In this document: positions 41,396-52,174 of the stretch, one piece after another
Position numbering within the stretch: the stretch's first letter is position 1
Layout: each line of letters starts with the position of its first letter
Assembly (NCBI GenBank): GCA_902538225.1
Contig: CACBEF010000007.1
Coordinates: forward strand, 1 to 52,195
DNA from: an uncultured Prochlorococcus sp.
Lineage (GTDB): Bacteria; Cyanobacteriota; Cyanobacteriia; PCC-6307; Cyanobiaceae
Direction of reading: 5' to 3'
DNA length: 52,195 nucleotides
Made by a program: the position numbers and the translations under genes
The notes under the pieces: generated by a model
What the model saw: the letters and a program-made list of their open reading frames with translations, nothing else
Told to the model about the DNA's origin: nothing
The model's database searches: none

Positions 41396-41427
41396 ATTTA
41401 GTGTGTGAGGAGTATGGGGTTTCCCCC
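41373..41427 (-). ncRNA. yfr1: Yfr1 small RNA
   Basis: On the minus strand: 5' stem GGGG-AAA-CCCC (41427-41416), an unpaired ACTCCTCACACAC (41413-41401), the family's ultra-conserved motif, then a terminator stem GCCCG / CGGGC and six U. The size of about 55 nt and the position between guaB and trxA match what is known for Yfr1 in Prochlorococcus. A TATTAT -10-like element lies just upstream of the start. It acts by base pairing with mRNAs. Confidence 0.95.
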
Positions 41428-41511
41428 ATCATTTCATAATAACTCTTAATTAGAAAATTTTTCAAATTAATACTTAATTCACTAGGGATTTATAATTTTG
41501 CTCTAATTGAA

Positions 41512-42675
41512 CTACTTACCCATTCCAAGCTGCTGAGCTTTTTGATAAACCTTACCTTCTGTAAGAAGCGATGGTGCGATAACTATTTCAACTTCTTGCA
41601 TTTCTTTAATATTTTTTGCCCCAAGAGTACTCATTGAGGTTCTAATGGCTCCTAATAAGTTATGTGTTCCATCATCAAGTAAGGCAGGGCCTTTAATTAT
41701 TCTTTCTAAGGATCCTGTAGAACCAACTTCAATTCTTGTGCCTCTTGGCAATACTGGACTTGGAGTAGCCATACCCCAGTGAAAACCTTTACCTGGAGCG
41801 TTTGAGGATTTAGCTATTGGGGATCCAATCATTACAGCATCTGCTCCACATGCTAAACATTTACAGATATCTCCGCCAGTAACAATTCCTCCATCACCAA
41901 TGATAGGAATATAACGACCACTTTCTTTAAAGTAATCATTTCTCGCCGCACTACAATCAGCAATTGCAGTAGCTTGGGGGATTCCAATTCCTAATACTCC
42001 TCTTGACGTACATGCCGCTCCAGGTCCAATCCCAACCATCAATCCTGCAACTCCAGCATCCATGAGAAGTTTTGCAACTTCGTAAGTAACACAATTACCT
42101 GCTACAACTGGGACATTCATGGATTGACAGAGATCTTTAATATTTAAGGTTTCTTTACCTTCCATACCAAGATGTTCAGTGGACACAACTGTTCCTTGAA
42201 GAAAAAATAAATCTATTTTGGAATTATTAAGAGTTTCTTTAAACTTAATGGCAGCTTGAGGAGTTCCACTAAAAGCTGCTATACCCCCGCTTTCTTTTAC
42301 CTCATTTATTCTTTGTACAATCAATCCCTCCTTAACCGGTTCACTATATATTTTCTGCATTAATGGAACAAAATCATTCTTTCCGACTGATGCTATTTGG
42401 TTCAATATTTCATTAGGATTTTCATATCTTGTTTGTATACCCTCCATATTAATAACCCCTATGGAACCTAATTTTGTGAGTTCTACAGCCGTATTGACAT
42501 CGACAACGCTATCCATAGCGCTAGCTACGATCGGAACTTCTCTTTTGATATCACCTATTGACCAAGAAGGATCAGTCAAATCGTAATCAAGTGTTCTATT
42601 ACCAGGGACTAAAGCTATTTCATCAATGCCATAAGCCCTCTTGACTTTTTTATTTAAACCAAGTTCAATATTCAC
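41512..42675 (-). CDS. guaB3: GuaB3-type IMP dehydrogenase-family protein
   Basis: 387-aa IMPDH-fold protein without the CBS (Bateman) domains of classical GuaB. It has DPSWSIGDIKREVPIVASAMDSVV, the GIGPGAACTSRGVLGIG loop with the catalytic Cys, IGDGGIVTGGDICK, and the special GFHWGMATPSPVLPRGTRIEVG flap near the C-terminus. This combination marks the GuaB3 branch known in cyanobacteria and actinobacteria; activity is likely IMP to XMP. GTG start. It is divergent from gyrA and ends 84 bp before Yfr1. Confidence 0.92.
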   Translation of the reverse strand: MNIELGLNKKVKRAYGIDEIALVPGNRTLDYDLTDPSWSIGDIKREVPIVASAMDSVVDVNTAVELTKLGSIGVINMEGIQTRYENPNEILNQIASVGKNDFVPLMQKIYSEPVKEGLIVQRINEVKESGGIAAFSGTPQAAIKFKETLNNSKIDLFFLQGTVVSTEHLGMEGKETLNIKDLCQSMNVPVVAGNCVTYEVAKLLMDAGVAGLMVGIGPGAACTSRGVLGIGIPQATAIADCSAARNDYFKESGRYIPIIGDGGIVTGGDICKCLACGADAVMIGSPIAKSSNAPGKGFHWGMATPSPVLPRGTRIEVGSTGSLERIIKGPALLDDGTHNLLGAIRTSMSTLGAKNIKEMQEVEIVIAPSLLTEGKVYQKAQQLGMGK

Positions 42676-42855
42676 AGAATTTTTCTATTTGTTCTGATTA
42701 AATTAACAACTAAAGGGGTAATAAGCCAAGATTTAATCAAAAACAAAAGGTTTTATTTTGATTTGTGTGTAAATGTGAGTATTTGGGAATTAAATAAATA
42801 TTTTTTTTTATTCATTATGACAATCAGCGATTATTATTAAAAAAAGGATTCTTAT

Positions 42856-45453
42856 ATGTCTGATATTATAGATTCTGATAACTCAGGATTAAGCGAAGAT
42901 AACGACCGAATTATTCAGACTGACCTAAGAAACGAGATGTCTCGCTCATACCTTGAGTATGCAATGAGCGTTATAGTAGGCCGAGCTCTCCCAGATGTAA
43001 GAGATGGATTAAAACCTGTTCATAGAAGAATTCTTTATGCAATGTATGAACTTGGTTTAACTAGCGGTAGACCATACAGAAAATGTGCAAGAGTTGTTGG
43101 AGAAGTACTTGGTAAATACCACCCTCATGGCGATACTGCTGTTTATGATGCTTTGGTTAGGATGGCTCAGGATTTCTCTATGAGGATGCCACTCATAGAT
43201 GGCCATGGAAACTTTGGTTCTGTTGATAACGACCCACCAGCAGCAATGCGATATACAGAATCTCGTTTACAGTCTCTTACAGATGAAAGTTTACTAGAGG
43301 ATATTGAATCTGAAACTGTAGATTTCGCCGATAACTTTGACGGATCTCAACAAGAGCCAACAGTTTTACCTGCTAGGATTCCTCAACTACTACTAAATGG
43401 ATCATCTGGAATAGCAGTAGGAATGGCAACTAATATTCCACCTCATAACTTAGGGGAATTAATTAATGGTCTTAAATCAATCATCAATAACCCTTCGATT
43501 GAAGATAGAGAACTTTTTGAAATAATTAAGGGTCCTGATTTTCCAACAGGTGGTCAAATCTTAGGCAGAGAAGGTATCAGAGAAACTTTTAAGACAGGAA
43601 GGGGGTCAATAACCATGAGAGGAGTAGCAAATATAGATCAAATTAAATCTCCTGGCAGGGCAGAAAAAGATGCTGTCATTATTACAGAGCTTCCATTTCA
43701 AACTAATAAGGCGGCATTGATAGAGAGAATTGCTGACTTAGTTAATGAAAAAAAATTAGAGGGTATTTCTGATATTAGAGATGAAAGTGATCGAGATGGA
43801 ATGAGAATTGTTATTGAACTAAAAAGGGATGCCTATCCACAAGTAGTTTTAAATAATTTATTTAAGTTAACACCTCTACAAAATAACTTTAGTGCGAATA
43901 TCCTAGCTTTAGTAAAAGGAGAGCCCACAACACTTTCACTAAGAAAAACGTTAGATGTATTTCTAGACTTCAGAGTAGAGACTATAAGGCGAAGAACAGG
44001 ATTTTTATTAAAAAAGGCTGAAGAAAGGGATCACATTGTAAAAGGTCTTTTATTAGCGTTGGGTTCTATGGATGAAATTATCAATCTAATAAGATCTGCA
44101 AAAGATACAGCTTCGGCTAGAGAAAAATTACAAACTGATCATGAGTTATCTACCACACAGGCAGAAGCAATCTTACAAATGCAGTTAAGAAGATTAACAG
44201 CCCTAGAAGCAGATAAAATTAAAGGTGAACATAATGAGTTGACCCGAAAAATCAACCAATATCAGCAAATATTGAATAGTAAAGAGAGAATTTTTGAAAT
44301 TATTCTTGAAGAACTTAATAAAATCGATGAAAGATTTTCCTCTCCAAGAAAAACAGAAATACTTGATTTAGGAGGTGGTCTAGATGATATTGATCTTATC
44401 GCTAATGAAAGATCTGTAGTTTTATTTACAGAAGCAGGGTATTTGAAAAGAATGCCTGTTAATGAATTCGAATCGACAAGTCGTGGGTCAAGAGGTAAGG
44501 CTGGAACAAAGACACAAGAAGATGATGAAGTAAAACTTTTTATAAGCTGTAATGATCATGATACTCTTTTGCTTTTCAGTGATAGAGGCGTATCTTATGC
44601 TCTCCCAGCATATAGAGTTCCTATGAGTAGCAGAACAGCTAAAGGTACTCCATCAGTTCAACTTCTCCCAATACCAAGAGAAGAAAAGATAACATCACTA
44701 GTTGCAGTAGATTCATTTGATAACGATTGTTATCTATTAATGCTAACTAAGTCTGGATTTATAAAAAGAACTTCACTTTCTGCCTTCTCAAAAATTCGAT
44801 CAAATGGATTAATAGCAATAAATCTTGAGGATGGAGACGCTTTAACTTGGGTTAGATTATCAAGAGAAGGTGATAGTGTTTTGATTGGATCAAGAACAGG
44901 AATGGCTATTCATTTCAGATTAGATATTAACGAATTAAGGCCACTTGGTAGGACAGCGAGGGGGGTTAAATCTATGAACCTGAGAAAAGGAGACAATCTT
45001 GTATCTATGGATGTTTTAACATCTGATTTAGTTGATCAATTGGCTAAAAATGAAGATCTTAATAAGGAATTTGATGAAAATCATGAAGTTAACTCTTCAG
45101 AAGGTCCTTGGGTACTAATAGCCAGTGCATTTGGACTAGGTAAAAGAGTGCCTGTAACTCAGTTTAGATTACAAAAAAGAGCAGGCATGGGTTTGAGAGC
45201 AATAAAATTCAGAATTAAAGATGATGTATTAGTTTGTTTGAAGGTTCTTGGAGAAGGGGAAGAATTACTTTTTGTGACCGAAAAAGGCGTGATAGTAAGA
45301 ACAAATGCAGATAAAATTTCCCAACAATCTAGAGCCGCTACTGGAGTAAAATTACAAAGGTTAGACGAGGGTGATCATTTATCAGAAGTTGTCTTAGTTC
45401 CTCATGAACAAACAGAAGAAACAGACCAATTCAATGCAGGCGCAGAAAATTAA
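42856..45453 (+). CDS. gyrA: DNA gyrase subunit A
   Basis: 865 aa, normal length. [25 protein letters not shown] near the N-terminus, catalytic Tyr133 in AMRYTESRL, the coiled-coil tower with [13 protein letters not shown], and a C-terminal beta-pinwheel of about six repeats ([36 protein letters not shown] and similar). It introduces negative supercoils with GyrB. The gap to guaB3 is 180 bp, and the lycopene cyclase gene follows after 23 bp. Confidence 0.97.
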   Translation: MSDIIDSDNSGLSEDNDRIIQTDLRNEMSRSYLEYAMSVIVGRALPDVRDGLKPVHRRILYAMYELGLTSGRPYRKCARVVGEVLGKYHPHGDTAVYDALVRMAQDFSMRMPLIDGHGNFGSVDNDPPAAMRYTESRLQSLTDESLLEDIESETVDFADNFDGSQQEPTVLPARIPQLLLNGSSGIAVGMATNIPPHNLGELINGLKSIINNPSIEDRELFEIIKGPDFPTGGQILGREGIRETFKTGRGSITMRGVANIDQIKSPGRAEKDAVIITELPFQTNKAALIERIADLVNEKKLEGISDIRDESDRDGMRIVIELKRDAYPQVVLNNLFKLTPLQNNFSANILALVKGEPTTLSLRKTLDVFLDFRVETIRRRTGFLLKKAEERDHIVKGLLLALGSMDEIINLIRSAKDTASAREKLQTDHELSTTQAEAILQMQLRRLTALEADKIKGEHNELTRKINQYQQILNSKERIFEIILEELNKIDERFSSPRKTEILDLGGGLDDIDLIANERSVVLFTEAGYLKRMPVNEFESTSRGSRGKAGTKTQEDDEVKLFISCNDHDTLLLFSDRGVSYALPAYRVPMSSRTAKGTPSVQLLPIPREEKITSLVAVDSFDNDCYLLMLTKSGFIKRTSLSAFSKIRSNGLIAINLEDGDALTWVRLSREGDSVLIGSRTGMAIHFRLDINELRPLGRTARGVKSMNLRKGDNLVSMDVLTSDLVDQLAKNEDLNKEFDENHEVNSSEGPWVLIASAFGLGKRVPVTQFRLQKRAGMGLRAIKFRIKDDVLVCLKVLGEGEELLFVTEKGVIVRTNADKISQQSRAATGVKLQRLDEGDHLSEVVLVPHEQTEETDQFNAGAEN

Positions 45454-45476
45454 AAGAAAATGGTTTACTAGATCAT

Positions 45477-46688
45477 ATGGAAATACTTGATATTTTAATT
45501 CTAGGTTCCGGGCCTGCTGCGCTATGCTTGGCTTCAGAATTAGCCAAGCAAGATCTAAATATTAAAGGGATATCAACAAAATCTCCAAATGAAAAATGGG
45601 AGAATACATATGGTATTTGGGCTTCTGAATTAGAGGAATTAGGATTAGAGTCTTTGTTATCTCATCGATGGTGTAAAACAGTTAGTTTTTTTGGAAATGG
45701 GGAAAATGAAAAGGGAGATAATCCAACAAAACATAATTATGATTATGGTTTAATAAATCAAGAAGCCTTTCAAAACGAACTTTTAAAAAAGTGCAAAGGG
45801 ATTGAATGGTTGAATGAAACAGCAAAAGATATTAAAGAGAAAAATAAAATATCTGAGGTAATTTGTTTTTCAGGACTAAGGATAAAGGCAAGATTAGTCA
45901 TTGACGCAAGTGGTCATAAAAGTAATTTTGTAAAAAGGCCTGTCCAAAATGAAATCGCTCAACAAGCTGCGTATGGAATTGTCGGCAAATTTTCATCGCC
46001 ACCAGTCAATAAGGAACAGTTTGTTTTAATGGATTTTCGTCCAAATCATTTAAATATTCAAGAAAAGTTATCATCTCCATCATTTCTCTATGCAATGGAT
46101 CTTGGAAATGAAACGTTTTTTGTTGAAGAAACATCATTAGCTAGTTATCCTGCATTATCCCAAGAGAATCTTAAAAAAAGACTTTTTAAAAGACTTAATA
46201 GTAAGGGTATTGAGGTAAGTGAAATTTTTCATGAAGAGAATTGCCTTTTCCCAATGAATTTACCCCTCCCATTTAAAAAACAATTTGTACTTGGTTTTGG
46301 AGGGTCTGCCAGCATGGTTCATCCTGCATCAGGATACATGATCGGATCTTTATTAAGAAGAGCTCCACTTCTTGCAGAAAAATTAGCAATCTTTTTAAAA
46401 GAACCCCATCTAAGTTCTCTTGAACTAGCAACAAAAGGTTGGGGGATCCTATGGCCTTACGAGTTAATACAAAGGCATAAACTTTACCAATATGGTCTTA
46501 GAAGATTGATGAGTTTTGACGAAAGTAGATTAAGAAGCTTTTTCTCAAATTTCTTTAGATTATCAACCAATGAATGGGTAGGTTTTCTTACAAATACACT
46601 TCCACTCCCAAAACTAATTTACGTTATGAGTAAAATGTTTATAAATTCACCTCTAAAAGTAAAACTAGGAATGCTTAAATTAAATTAG
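45477..46688 (+). CDS. crtL: lycopene cyclase (CrtL type)
   Basis: 403-aa FAD/NAD-dependent enzyme of the plant-like CrtL family. Dinucleotide-binding ILGSGPAALCLASELA at the N-terminus; NTYGIWASELEELGL, the family's characteristic block; VIDASGHKS; FLYAMDLGNETFFVEETSLA; and GFGGSASMVHPASGYMIGSLLRRAP near the C-terminus. It forms beta and/or epsilon rings of carotenoids; Prochlorococcus carries both beta and epsilon versions, and I cannot be sure which this is. It follows gyrA closely and converges on the GH57 gene 4 bp away. Confidence 0.88.
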   Translation: MEILDILILGSGPAALCLASELAKQDLNIKGISTKSPNEKWENTYGIWASELEELGLESLLSHRWCKTVSFFGNGENEKGDNPTKHNYDYGLINQEAFQNELLKKCKGIEWLNETAKDIKEKNKISEVICFSGLRIKARLVIDASGHKSNFVKRPVQNEIAQQAAYGIVGKFSSPPVNKEQFVLMDFRPNHLNIQEKLSSPSFLYAMDLGNETFFVEETSLASYPALSQENLKKRLFKRLNSKGIEVSEIFHEENCLFPMNLPLPFKKQFVLGFGGSASMVHPASGYMIGSLLRRAPLLAEKLAIFLKEPHLSSLELATKGWGILWPYELIQRHKLYQYGLRRLMSFDESRLRSFFSNFFRLSTNEWVGFLTNTLPLPKLIYVMSKMFINSPLKVKLGMLKLN

Positions 46689-46692
46689 TTTT

Positions 46693-48276
46693 TTATTTTC
46701 GCCAATCATCAATATTAATATCTGGGAAAACTTTATCTTCTTCCTCAATATCTTCAAGAAATTTTAAATTAATATTGGAATGATTTTTAATCATTCCAAC
46801 TATTTTCCAGAACCTAAACAAATGTCTCTCTATCCTCTCTTTTGCAAGCTCAGTTGTAGTTCCAGCTCTTAGTATAAAACTCCAATCAGAGGACTCAGAG
46901 AGAAGTAATTCTCTTGCTGCTTGCTTGAAAAGTCTTGGAGATAAGTCATTATTAAAATTTTTAGAGCATAAATCAACAAAAGTTGAGCCTGCTTTAGTGA
47001 TTTCAGGAACAATCCACGCATTCGCATCATTAATCCAGTAGTTATGGTAACCACCTTGTCCCCAGCTTGATGGTGATGGATCGCAAATCTGAAGATTTGG
47101 CTTCTTAATTAAGAATTCTTTTAAATTTGTAAGCTTAATTGAATATTTACTAGAGTTTTTTAAAATATTTTCAATAAAAGAAGGTCCCTCATACCACCAA
47201 TGACCAAACAATTCTGCATCAAATGGAGCTACCAATAAGGGCTTAAAAGAAGAGGATAATGTTAATTTTTCTAATTGCTTGGATCTCGCGAGAAGATAAG
47301 AATCAGCATGTTCTGCAACCTTCTTTTTGGCTTCATTTTCTAAGTAAAAAGCCTTTTCACCTAATGGTACCTTATCATCTGTAATCTTATGAAACTTCAA
47401 ACCTAAAGGTCTTTTAGTTGAGATGCCTTTCTTTTGGAGTTTGGAGATAGGTAATTCCCATCCCAAATCTTTATGAAATTCCCTGTAAACTTTGTCTCCC
47501 GGGAACCCTTCCTTTGCAGACCATACTGGTAAAGTTGACTCACTATCTCTTCCAAAGAAGGCAACTCCTTTTTTCGAACATATTGGAGCGTACACACCAT
47601 ACCTAGGTCTTGGTGTAGCGTTTAGAATACCGTGACCATCTAAGATTGCATATCTAATTCCGCAATTAAATAGCATTTCATCTAAATTCTCATAATATGC
47701 ACATTCAGGTAACCAAATACCTAAAGGCTTAGTTCCAAAAATATTTTCATGGTTTCTAATGGCTGTATTAATTTGTCCTTTAACAGTTTCTGGATTCTCC
47801 CTTAGAATTGGCAAATATCCGTGAGTAGCAGCACAAGTAAGAATATCCAAATTTCCAGAGTTATTTAAAACTCTAAACTTCTCAATTAAATTGCCAGAAC
47901 ATTTTTGCCAATACAAGTATTTTTCATTAAGATTATTCATTAAAAATGCAGAGGCATTTTTTTCTTCTTTTGGCAGTTCGTTTAAGAAATCATTTCTTGT
48001 TTCAATCCAGCTTGGGAATGTTTCTTGAATTTTTTTATTATTAAGAAGTGATAACAATGTTGGAGACAAACTAATAGTAAGTTTGGTATTTAAAGGATTT
48101 TCATGTTTGGAAGATTCTATTGATTGAAGTAATGGTATATAACATTCCAAAATCGCCTGAAATAACCAGTCCTCTTCTAAGGAGTTTTTTTCATTTTTTC
48201 TTACATAAGGTAGATGAGCATGTAAAACTATCGCTAACTGGCCTAAGATATCGTTTTTAGAGTATTGCCCATTCAT
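46693..48276 (-). CDS. glycoside hydrolase family 57 glucan-branching-type enzyme
   Basis: 527-aa GH57 protein with a DUF1957 C-terminal part. GQLAIVLHAHLPYVRK is motif 1; GIWLPECAYY holds the catalytic Glu nucleophile; PFDAELFGHWWYEGP has the acid/base Asp; and a DPSPSSWGQGGYHNYWINDANAW segment is typical of 1,4-alpha-glucan branching enzymes of this family. It probably acts on glycogen. The start is ATG 48276; leuA diverges 225 bp away. Confidence 0.88.
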   Translation of the reverse strand: MNGQYSKNDILGQLAIVLHAHLPYVRKNEKNSLEEDWLFQAILECYIPLLQSIESSKHENPLNTKLTISLSPTLLSLLNNKKIQETFPSWIETRNDFLNELPKEEKNASAFLMNNLNEKYLYWQKCSGNLIEKFRVLNNSGNLDILTCAATHGYLPILRENPETVKGQINTAIRNHENIFGTKPLGIWLPECAYYENLDEMLFNCGIRYAILDGHGILNATPRPRYGVYAPICSKKGVAFFGRDSESTLPVWSAKEGFPGDKVYREFHKDLGWELPISKLQKKGISTKRPLGLKFHKITDDKVPLGEKAFYLENEAKKKVAEHADSYLLARSKQLEKLTLSSSFKPLLVAPFDAELFGHWWYEGPSFIENILKNSSKYSIKLTNLKEFLIKKPNLQICDPSPSSWGQGGYHNYWINDANAWIVPEITKAGSTFVDLCSKNFNNDLSPRLFKQAARELLLSESSDWSFILRAGTTTELAKERIERHLFRFWKIVGMIKNHSNINLKFLEDIEEEDKVFPDINIDDWRK

Positions 48277-48325
48277 ACTTTTTAAATTTATGCCAATAGT
48301 TCTATAAAAAATCGAAAATATTTTT

Positions 48326-48331
48326 TATAAT
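48326..48331 (+). promoter_or_regulatory. consensus -10 element upstream of leuA
   Basis: A perfect TATAAT is followed by GC-richer AGGGGAGGCC, plausible as a transcription start about 7 nt downstream. It would give leuA a 5' leader of about 165 nt. The -35 region is not recognisable, which is normal for this AT-rich group. Confidence 0.4.
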
Positions 48332-48501
48332 AGGGGAGGCCTTAATCCTAAAAGAATACTTTAAAAATTTAAGTATTTTATTTTTTTTTCAGAATTTTAA
48401 CCAATATTATTTAAGTTATAAACTTTCAGCAAATTATTATTGAACCAAATCTAGTCAAATTTTTTTAATTAGCTTAATATAAGTTTAGATTGTGCCCTCT
48501 G

Positions 48502-50142
48502 ATGTCAAAAGATCCCGGAAGAATTTTGATATTTGATACAACTCTTCGAGATGGAGAGCAATCTCCTGGTGCCAGTTTAAATCTTGAAGAAAAACTTGCT
48601 ATCGCCCATCAATTAGCAAGATTAGGAGTAGATGTTATTGAAGCTGGATTCCCTTTCGCAAGCCCAGGAGATTTTAAAGCTGTTAATAAAATTGCTAATG
48701 CCGTAGGGAAAGAAAATGGCCCTATAATATGTGGTTTAGCTAGAGCGTCTAAAGGAGATATAAAAGCATGTTACGAAGCAATAAGTCCAGCTCCTAAGAA
48801 AAGAATACATACTTTTATTGCGACAAGTGATATTCATCTTAAACATAAACTTAAAAAATCAAGAAAAGATGTTCTTCAAATAGTTCCAGAAATGGTTAAT
48901 TATGCAAAATCCTTAGTAGAAGATATTGAGTTTTCTTGTGAAGATGCCTCAAGGAGTGATCCTGAATTTTTATACGAAGTGATTCAACTAGCAATTACGG
49001 CAGGAGCGACAACTATAAATATCCCTGATACTGTTGGATTTACAACTCCTAGTGAATTTGGCAAACTAATTGCCGATATAAATAAAAATGTTCCAAATAT
49101 TGATGAGACAGTAATCTCAGTTCATGGTCATAATGATTTGGGTTTAGCAGTAGCCAATTTTCTTGAGGCAGTAAAAAATGGAGCAAGACAACTGGAATGT
49201 ACTATTAATGGAATTGGTGAAAGAGCTGGGAATGCCTCTCTAGAAGAATTAGTTATGGCACTTCATGTTCGGAAAAGTTTTTTTAATAGTTTTTTCGAAA
49301 GAAATTCAAATTCCCCAACTCCTCTTACAGCTATAAGAACAGAAGAAATAACAAAAACCTCTAGACTTGTTTCTAACCTAACTGGAATGACTGTACAACC
49401 AAATAAAGCAATTGTGGGGGCTAATGCTTTTGCACATGAGTCAGGGATTCATCAGGATGGTGTTTTAAAAAATAGACTAACTTACGAAATTATCGATGCA
49501 AAAACTGTTGGTTTGAGTGACAATAAAATATCTTTAGGGAAACTTAGTGGGAGAAGTGCGGTAAGAGCAAGATTAGAAGAGATGGGATATGACTTGAGCC
49601 GAGAAGATTTAAATGATGCTTTTGCTCGTTTTAAGGATTTAGCTGACAGGAAAAGAGAAATTACTGAAAGAGACTTAGAGGCAATTGTTAGTGAACAAGT
49701 TCAGCTCCCAGAAGCTAAATTTCAATTAAGTCTTGTACAAGTAAGTTGCGGTAACGCCTCTAAACCTACTGCAACCATTTCTCTTCTAAACACTGAAGAT
49801 AATAGTGAGGATACTGCTGTATCAATAGGGACTGGGCCCGTTGATGCTGTATGCGAGGCTTTAAATAAATTAGCTAAAGTTCCTAATGAATTAATTGAAT
49901 TTTCTGTTAAGTCGGTAACAGAAGGAATTGATGCTTTGGGCGAAGTAACAATAAGAATAAGAAGGGATAATAAAATATATTCTGGTCATTCTGCAGATAC
50001 AGACGTTGTAGTTGCAGCAGCGAATGCTTACGTAAATGCTTTAAATAGACTTGTGTTTTCTGAGAAAAAAAATTCAATTCATCCACAATTTGATAACTTA
50101 GAAAATTCTGATAATAAATTTCAACCTAATCCTGCAAATTAA
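48502..50142 (+). CDS. leuA: 2-isopropylmalate synthase
   Basis: 546 aa. It condenses acetyl-CoA with 2-oxoisovalerate in leucine synthesis. Catalytic start [16 protein letters not shown], the metal-binding [57 protein letters not shown], and a C-terminal LeuA_dimer regulatory domain for leucine feedback (from about residue 395). I prefer ATG 48502 ([12 protein letters not shown]) over a TTG four codons upstream. Confidence 0.96.
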   Translation: MSKDPGRILIFDTTLRDGEQSPGASLNLEEKLAIAHQLARLGVDVIEAGFPFASPGDFKAVNKIANAVGKENGPIICGLARASKGDIKACYEAISPAPKKRIHTFIATSDIHLKHKLKKSRKDVLQIVPEMVNYAKSLVEDIEFSCEDASRSDPEFLYEVIQLAITAGATTINIPDTVGFTTPSEFGKLIADINKNVPNIDETVISVHGHNDLGLAVANFLEAVKNGARQLECTINGIGERAGNASLEELVMALHVRKSFFNSFFERNSNSPTPLTAIRTEEITKTSRLVSNLTGMTVQPNKAIVGANAFAHESGIHQDGVLKNRLTYEIIDAKTVGLSDNKISLGKLSGRSAVRARLEEMGYDLSREDLNDAFARFKDLADRKREITERDLEAIVSEQVQLPEAKFQLSLVQVSCGNASKPTATISLLNTEDNSEDTAVSIGTGPVDAVCEALNKLAKVPNELIEFSVKSVTEGIDALGEVTIRIRRDNKIYSGHSADTDVVVAAANAYVNALNRLVFSEKKNSIHPQFDNLENSDNKFQPNPAN

Positions 50143-50225
50143 ATTATTTTCTTAGGATTATTAAGTAGTATAAAAAAATAGTCTCTTAATACTGTAGATT
50201 AAACTAATAGTTAAAGCAGTAAATA

Positions 50226-50618
50226 ATGAGAGAAAGGGTAATTGGATATTGGGTACTTTCGTGGGTTGGTTTAATCGGCAATATAATTGCACTTCCAATA
50301 ATTGCATTAATAATAAGTTATGGGCCTCCACTAAAAGTTGCGAATATAACTCTTGCCATAAGTCTTGGATGGCCTGCTGCAATCGTTGGAATTGTGTCTT
50401 CAGCAGCTCTTTTAGCAGAGAGAAAATGGGGCGTAACTTTAACTCTGGTGTCTTTATCAATGGTAATTTCTGGTATGGGTCCTTATTCAGTTGTAAGGCT
50501 CATAACTCTTCAAGACATTTATGGAGTTGGTGGTTTTACTCTTTTAACAACATTATTAAGTACGCTAGCTCTTCTTTATTGGTGTAATCCGAAACATCGA
50601 AGAAGTATTAGGTTATAA
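50226..50618 (+). CDS. conserved hypothetical membrane protein, 130 aa
   Basis: Four hydrophobic segments make up nearly the whole protein (RVIGYWVLSWVGLIGNIIALPIIALIISYG, AISLGWPAAIVGIVSSAALL, WGVTLTLVSLSMVISGMG, GGFTLLTTLLSTLALLYW), ending in a basic KHRRSIRL. Its composition is balanced and well conserved in look. It lies 83 bp after leuA and converges on the HD gene with 9 bp between stops. The function is unknown. Confidence 0.75.
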   Translation: MRERVIGYWVLSWVGLIGNIIALPIIALIISYGPPLKVANITLAISLGWPAAIVGIVSSAALLAERKWGVTLTLVSLSMVISGMGPYSVVRLITLQDIYGVGGFTLLTTLLSTLALLYWCNPKHRRSIRL

Positions 50619-50627
50619 AATTAAAAA

Positions 50628-52100
50628 TTAAGAAAAGGTATTATTCTTGCTAGTTGGATACTGGATTCTTCTATGTCTAATTCTTTTCCAAACATTCAAG
50701 AATGCCCTTTTTATTAGAAAAATTTCTCCTTTCGATAAGTTACTATCATCTAATTGCCCATCTTTTTCACGCGAGTAGATAATATTAGAAATCGTTTTCA
50801 AAGCTTCTTTATCAGATGCATTAATATTCATAGCTCTTAGAGCTGCTTCACATCCATCGGCAAGCATTAAAATAGCCGTTTCTTTGGACTGAGGAATAGG
50901 TCCTTTGTATCTAAAATAATTTTCATTGATTTCTAGATTTTTTTCTTTAGCTTTTTGAAAAAAATATCCCATTTTAAGGGTACCTTGATGTTCAGGAATA
51001 AAATTAGATATCAGTTTAGGTAGTCTATTTTTTCTTGCAAATTTCAATCCTTCATCAACGTGAGCCTGTAATACTTCTGCACTTTTAATCGGATCATCTA
51101 ATTCGTCATGAGGATTTTTTGAACCATCCTGATTTTCAATAAACCAATTAGGTGCATGTAATTTGCCAACATCATGATATAACGCTCCAGTTTTAATAAG
51201 ATCAATATCACCCCCAATCATTCTTGTTGCTTCCTCTGCTAAACCACATATAAGTAAGGTATGTTCAAAAGTACCAGGAGCTTCTAAAGACAATCTTCTA
51301 ATTAGAGGTTTCTCCTTATCAGCCAATTCGAGTAATCTTGCTTTAGTTAATAGTCCGAATATAGATTCAAAAATAGGAATAAATAAAATTGTAAAAAGCA
51401 TAGCTATTGCCAATACCAAGGAATCAGAAAATATATCCCCATTAGCTAAAACAAAATTTTGATTATTAATAAGAGATATTTTATCTTTACCTATCAATAT
51501 CCATTGACTCAAGAACGATCCTATAGGGACAAAAATTGATAGTTGAAGTAACTGAGCTCTACTTCTTATTCTTCCTCCAAGAAGAGATACTATTGAAGCA
51601 CAAACTAATAAAATAAAAAATAAATTGTTATTAATAACAATTTCTGGGTCAGGCCAAATAAGACTCGCTATTGCTACCCAAGCTAAAGCTGTTATGCTTC
51701 CCATTCCTTGAGATATTATTAATGCCGGTGGAATTATCATAGATAATGGACTTATTGTTGAAGCTAAGGCTAATTTGGTAACTTGTACTGCTAAAAGAAG
51801 AGTAATGATCAAGAAGATCTGTCTTGAAGAAATTGTGGGATTCTCTTTTTTTGAAACTAATATCAAAACTCCGGAACTTATAAGTATTTCAGTAAAGCTC
51901 AAAAACCAAGAAAAAATATCTGCGATATTTAAAGACGAGATAAGAAGTAATTTATAAGAAGAAATTATTGATATTAAAATGCATACTAAAAAAATTATGA
52001 GATTATCTATTCTTGAAATTTTAATGGGTTGTTTTACTGGGACTTGACTTCGCCTCCAAAGATAAAACAATTTTTTTAGGGTAGTTATGATGTTTTGCAC
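50628..52100 (-). CDS. membrane HD-domain phosphohydrolase (PgpH/7TMR-HD type)
   Basis: 490 aa: seven or more hydrophobic segments (about residues 30-250) and a cytoplasmic HD domain. The HD motif is in GALYHDVGKL, with FEHTLLICGLAEEA before it and FIPEHQGTLKMGYF after. This is the PgpH layout; PgpH enzymes hydrolyse the second messenger c-di-AMP. The large extracellular domain of typical PgpH is absent, so the protein is shorter than usual. GTG start at 52100. It is divergent from folD. Confidence 0.85.
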   Translation of the reverse strand: MQNIITTLKKLFYLWRRSQVPVKQPIKISRIDNLIIFLVCILISIISSYKLLLISSLNIADIFSWFLSFTEILISSGVLILVSKKENPTISSRQIFLIITLLLAVQVTKLALASTISPLSMIIPPALIISQGMGSITALAWVAIASLIWPDPEIVINNNLFFILLVCASIVSLLGGRIRSRAQLLQLSIFVPIGSFLSQWILIGKDKISLINNQNFVLANGDIFSDSLVLAIAMLFTILFIPIFESIFGLLTKARLLELADKEKPLIRRLSLEAPGTFEHTLLICGLAEEATRMIGGDIDLIKTGALYHDVGKLHAPNWFIENQDGSKNPHDELDDPIKSAEVLQAHVDEGLKFARKNRLPKLISNFIPEHQGTLKMGYFFQKAKEKNLEINENYFRYKGPIPQSKETAILMLADGCEAALRAMNINASDKEALKTISNIIYSREKDGQLDDSNLSKGEIFLIKRAFLNVWKRIRHRRIQYPTSKNNTFS

Positions 52101-52156
52101 AGAATATAGATAAATCTATTTGAATAATTTAAAATTATAGGCATGCTAGGTGTAAA

Positions 52157-52164
52157 AAGGAGAT
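52157..52164 (+). promoter_or_regulatory. Shine-Dalgarno site of folD
   Basis: AAAGGAGA lies 10 nt before ATG 52175. It is one of few strong ribosome-binding sites in the window and decides the start of the partial gene. Confidence 0.7.
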
Positions 52165-52174
52165 GTTTTTCTAA

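Noticed and set aside
41512-42675. Annotation as classical GuaB
   Set aside because: CBS domains are missing and the C-terminal flap matches the GuaB3 branch.
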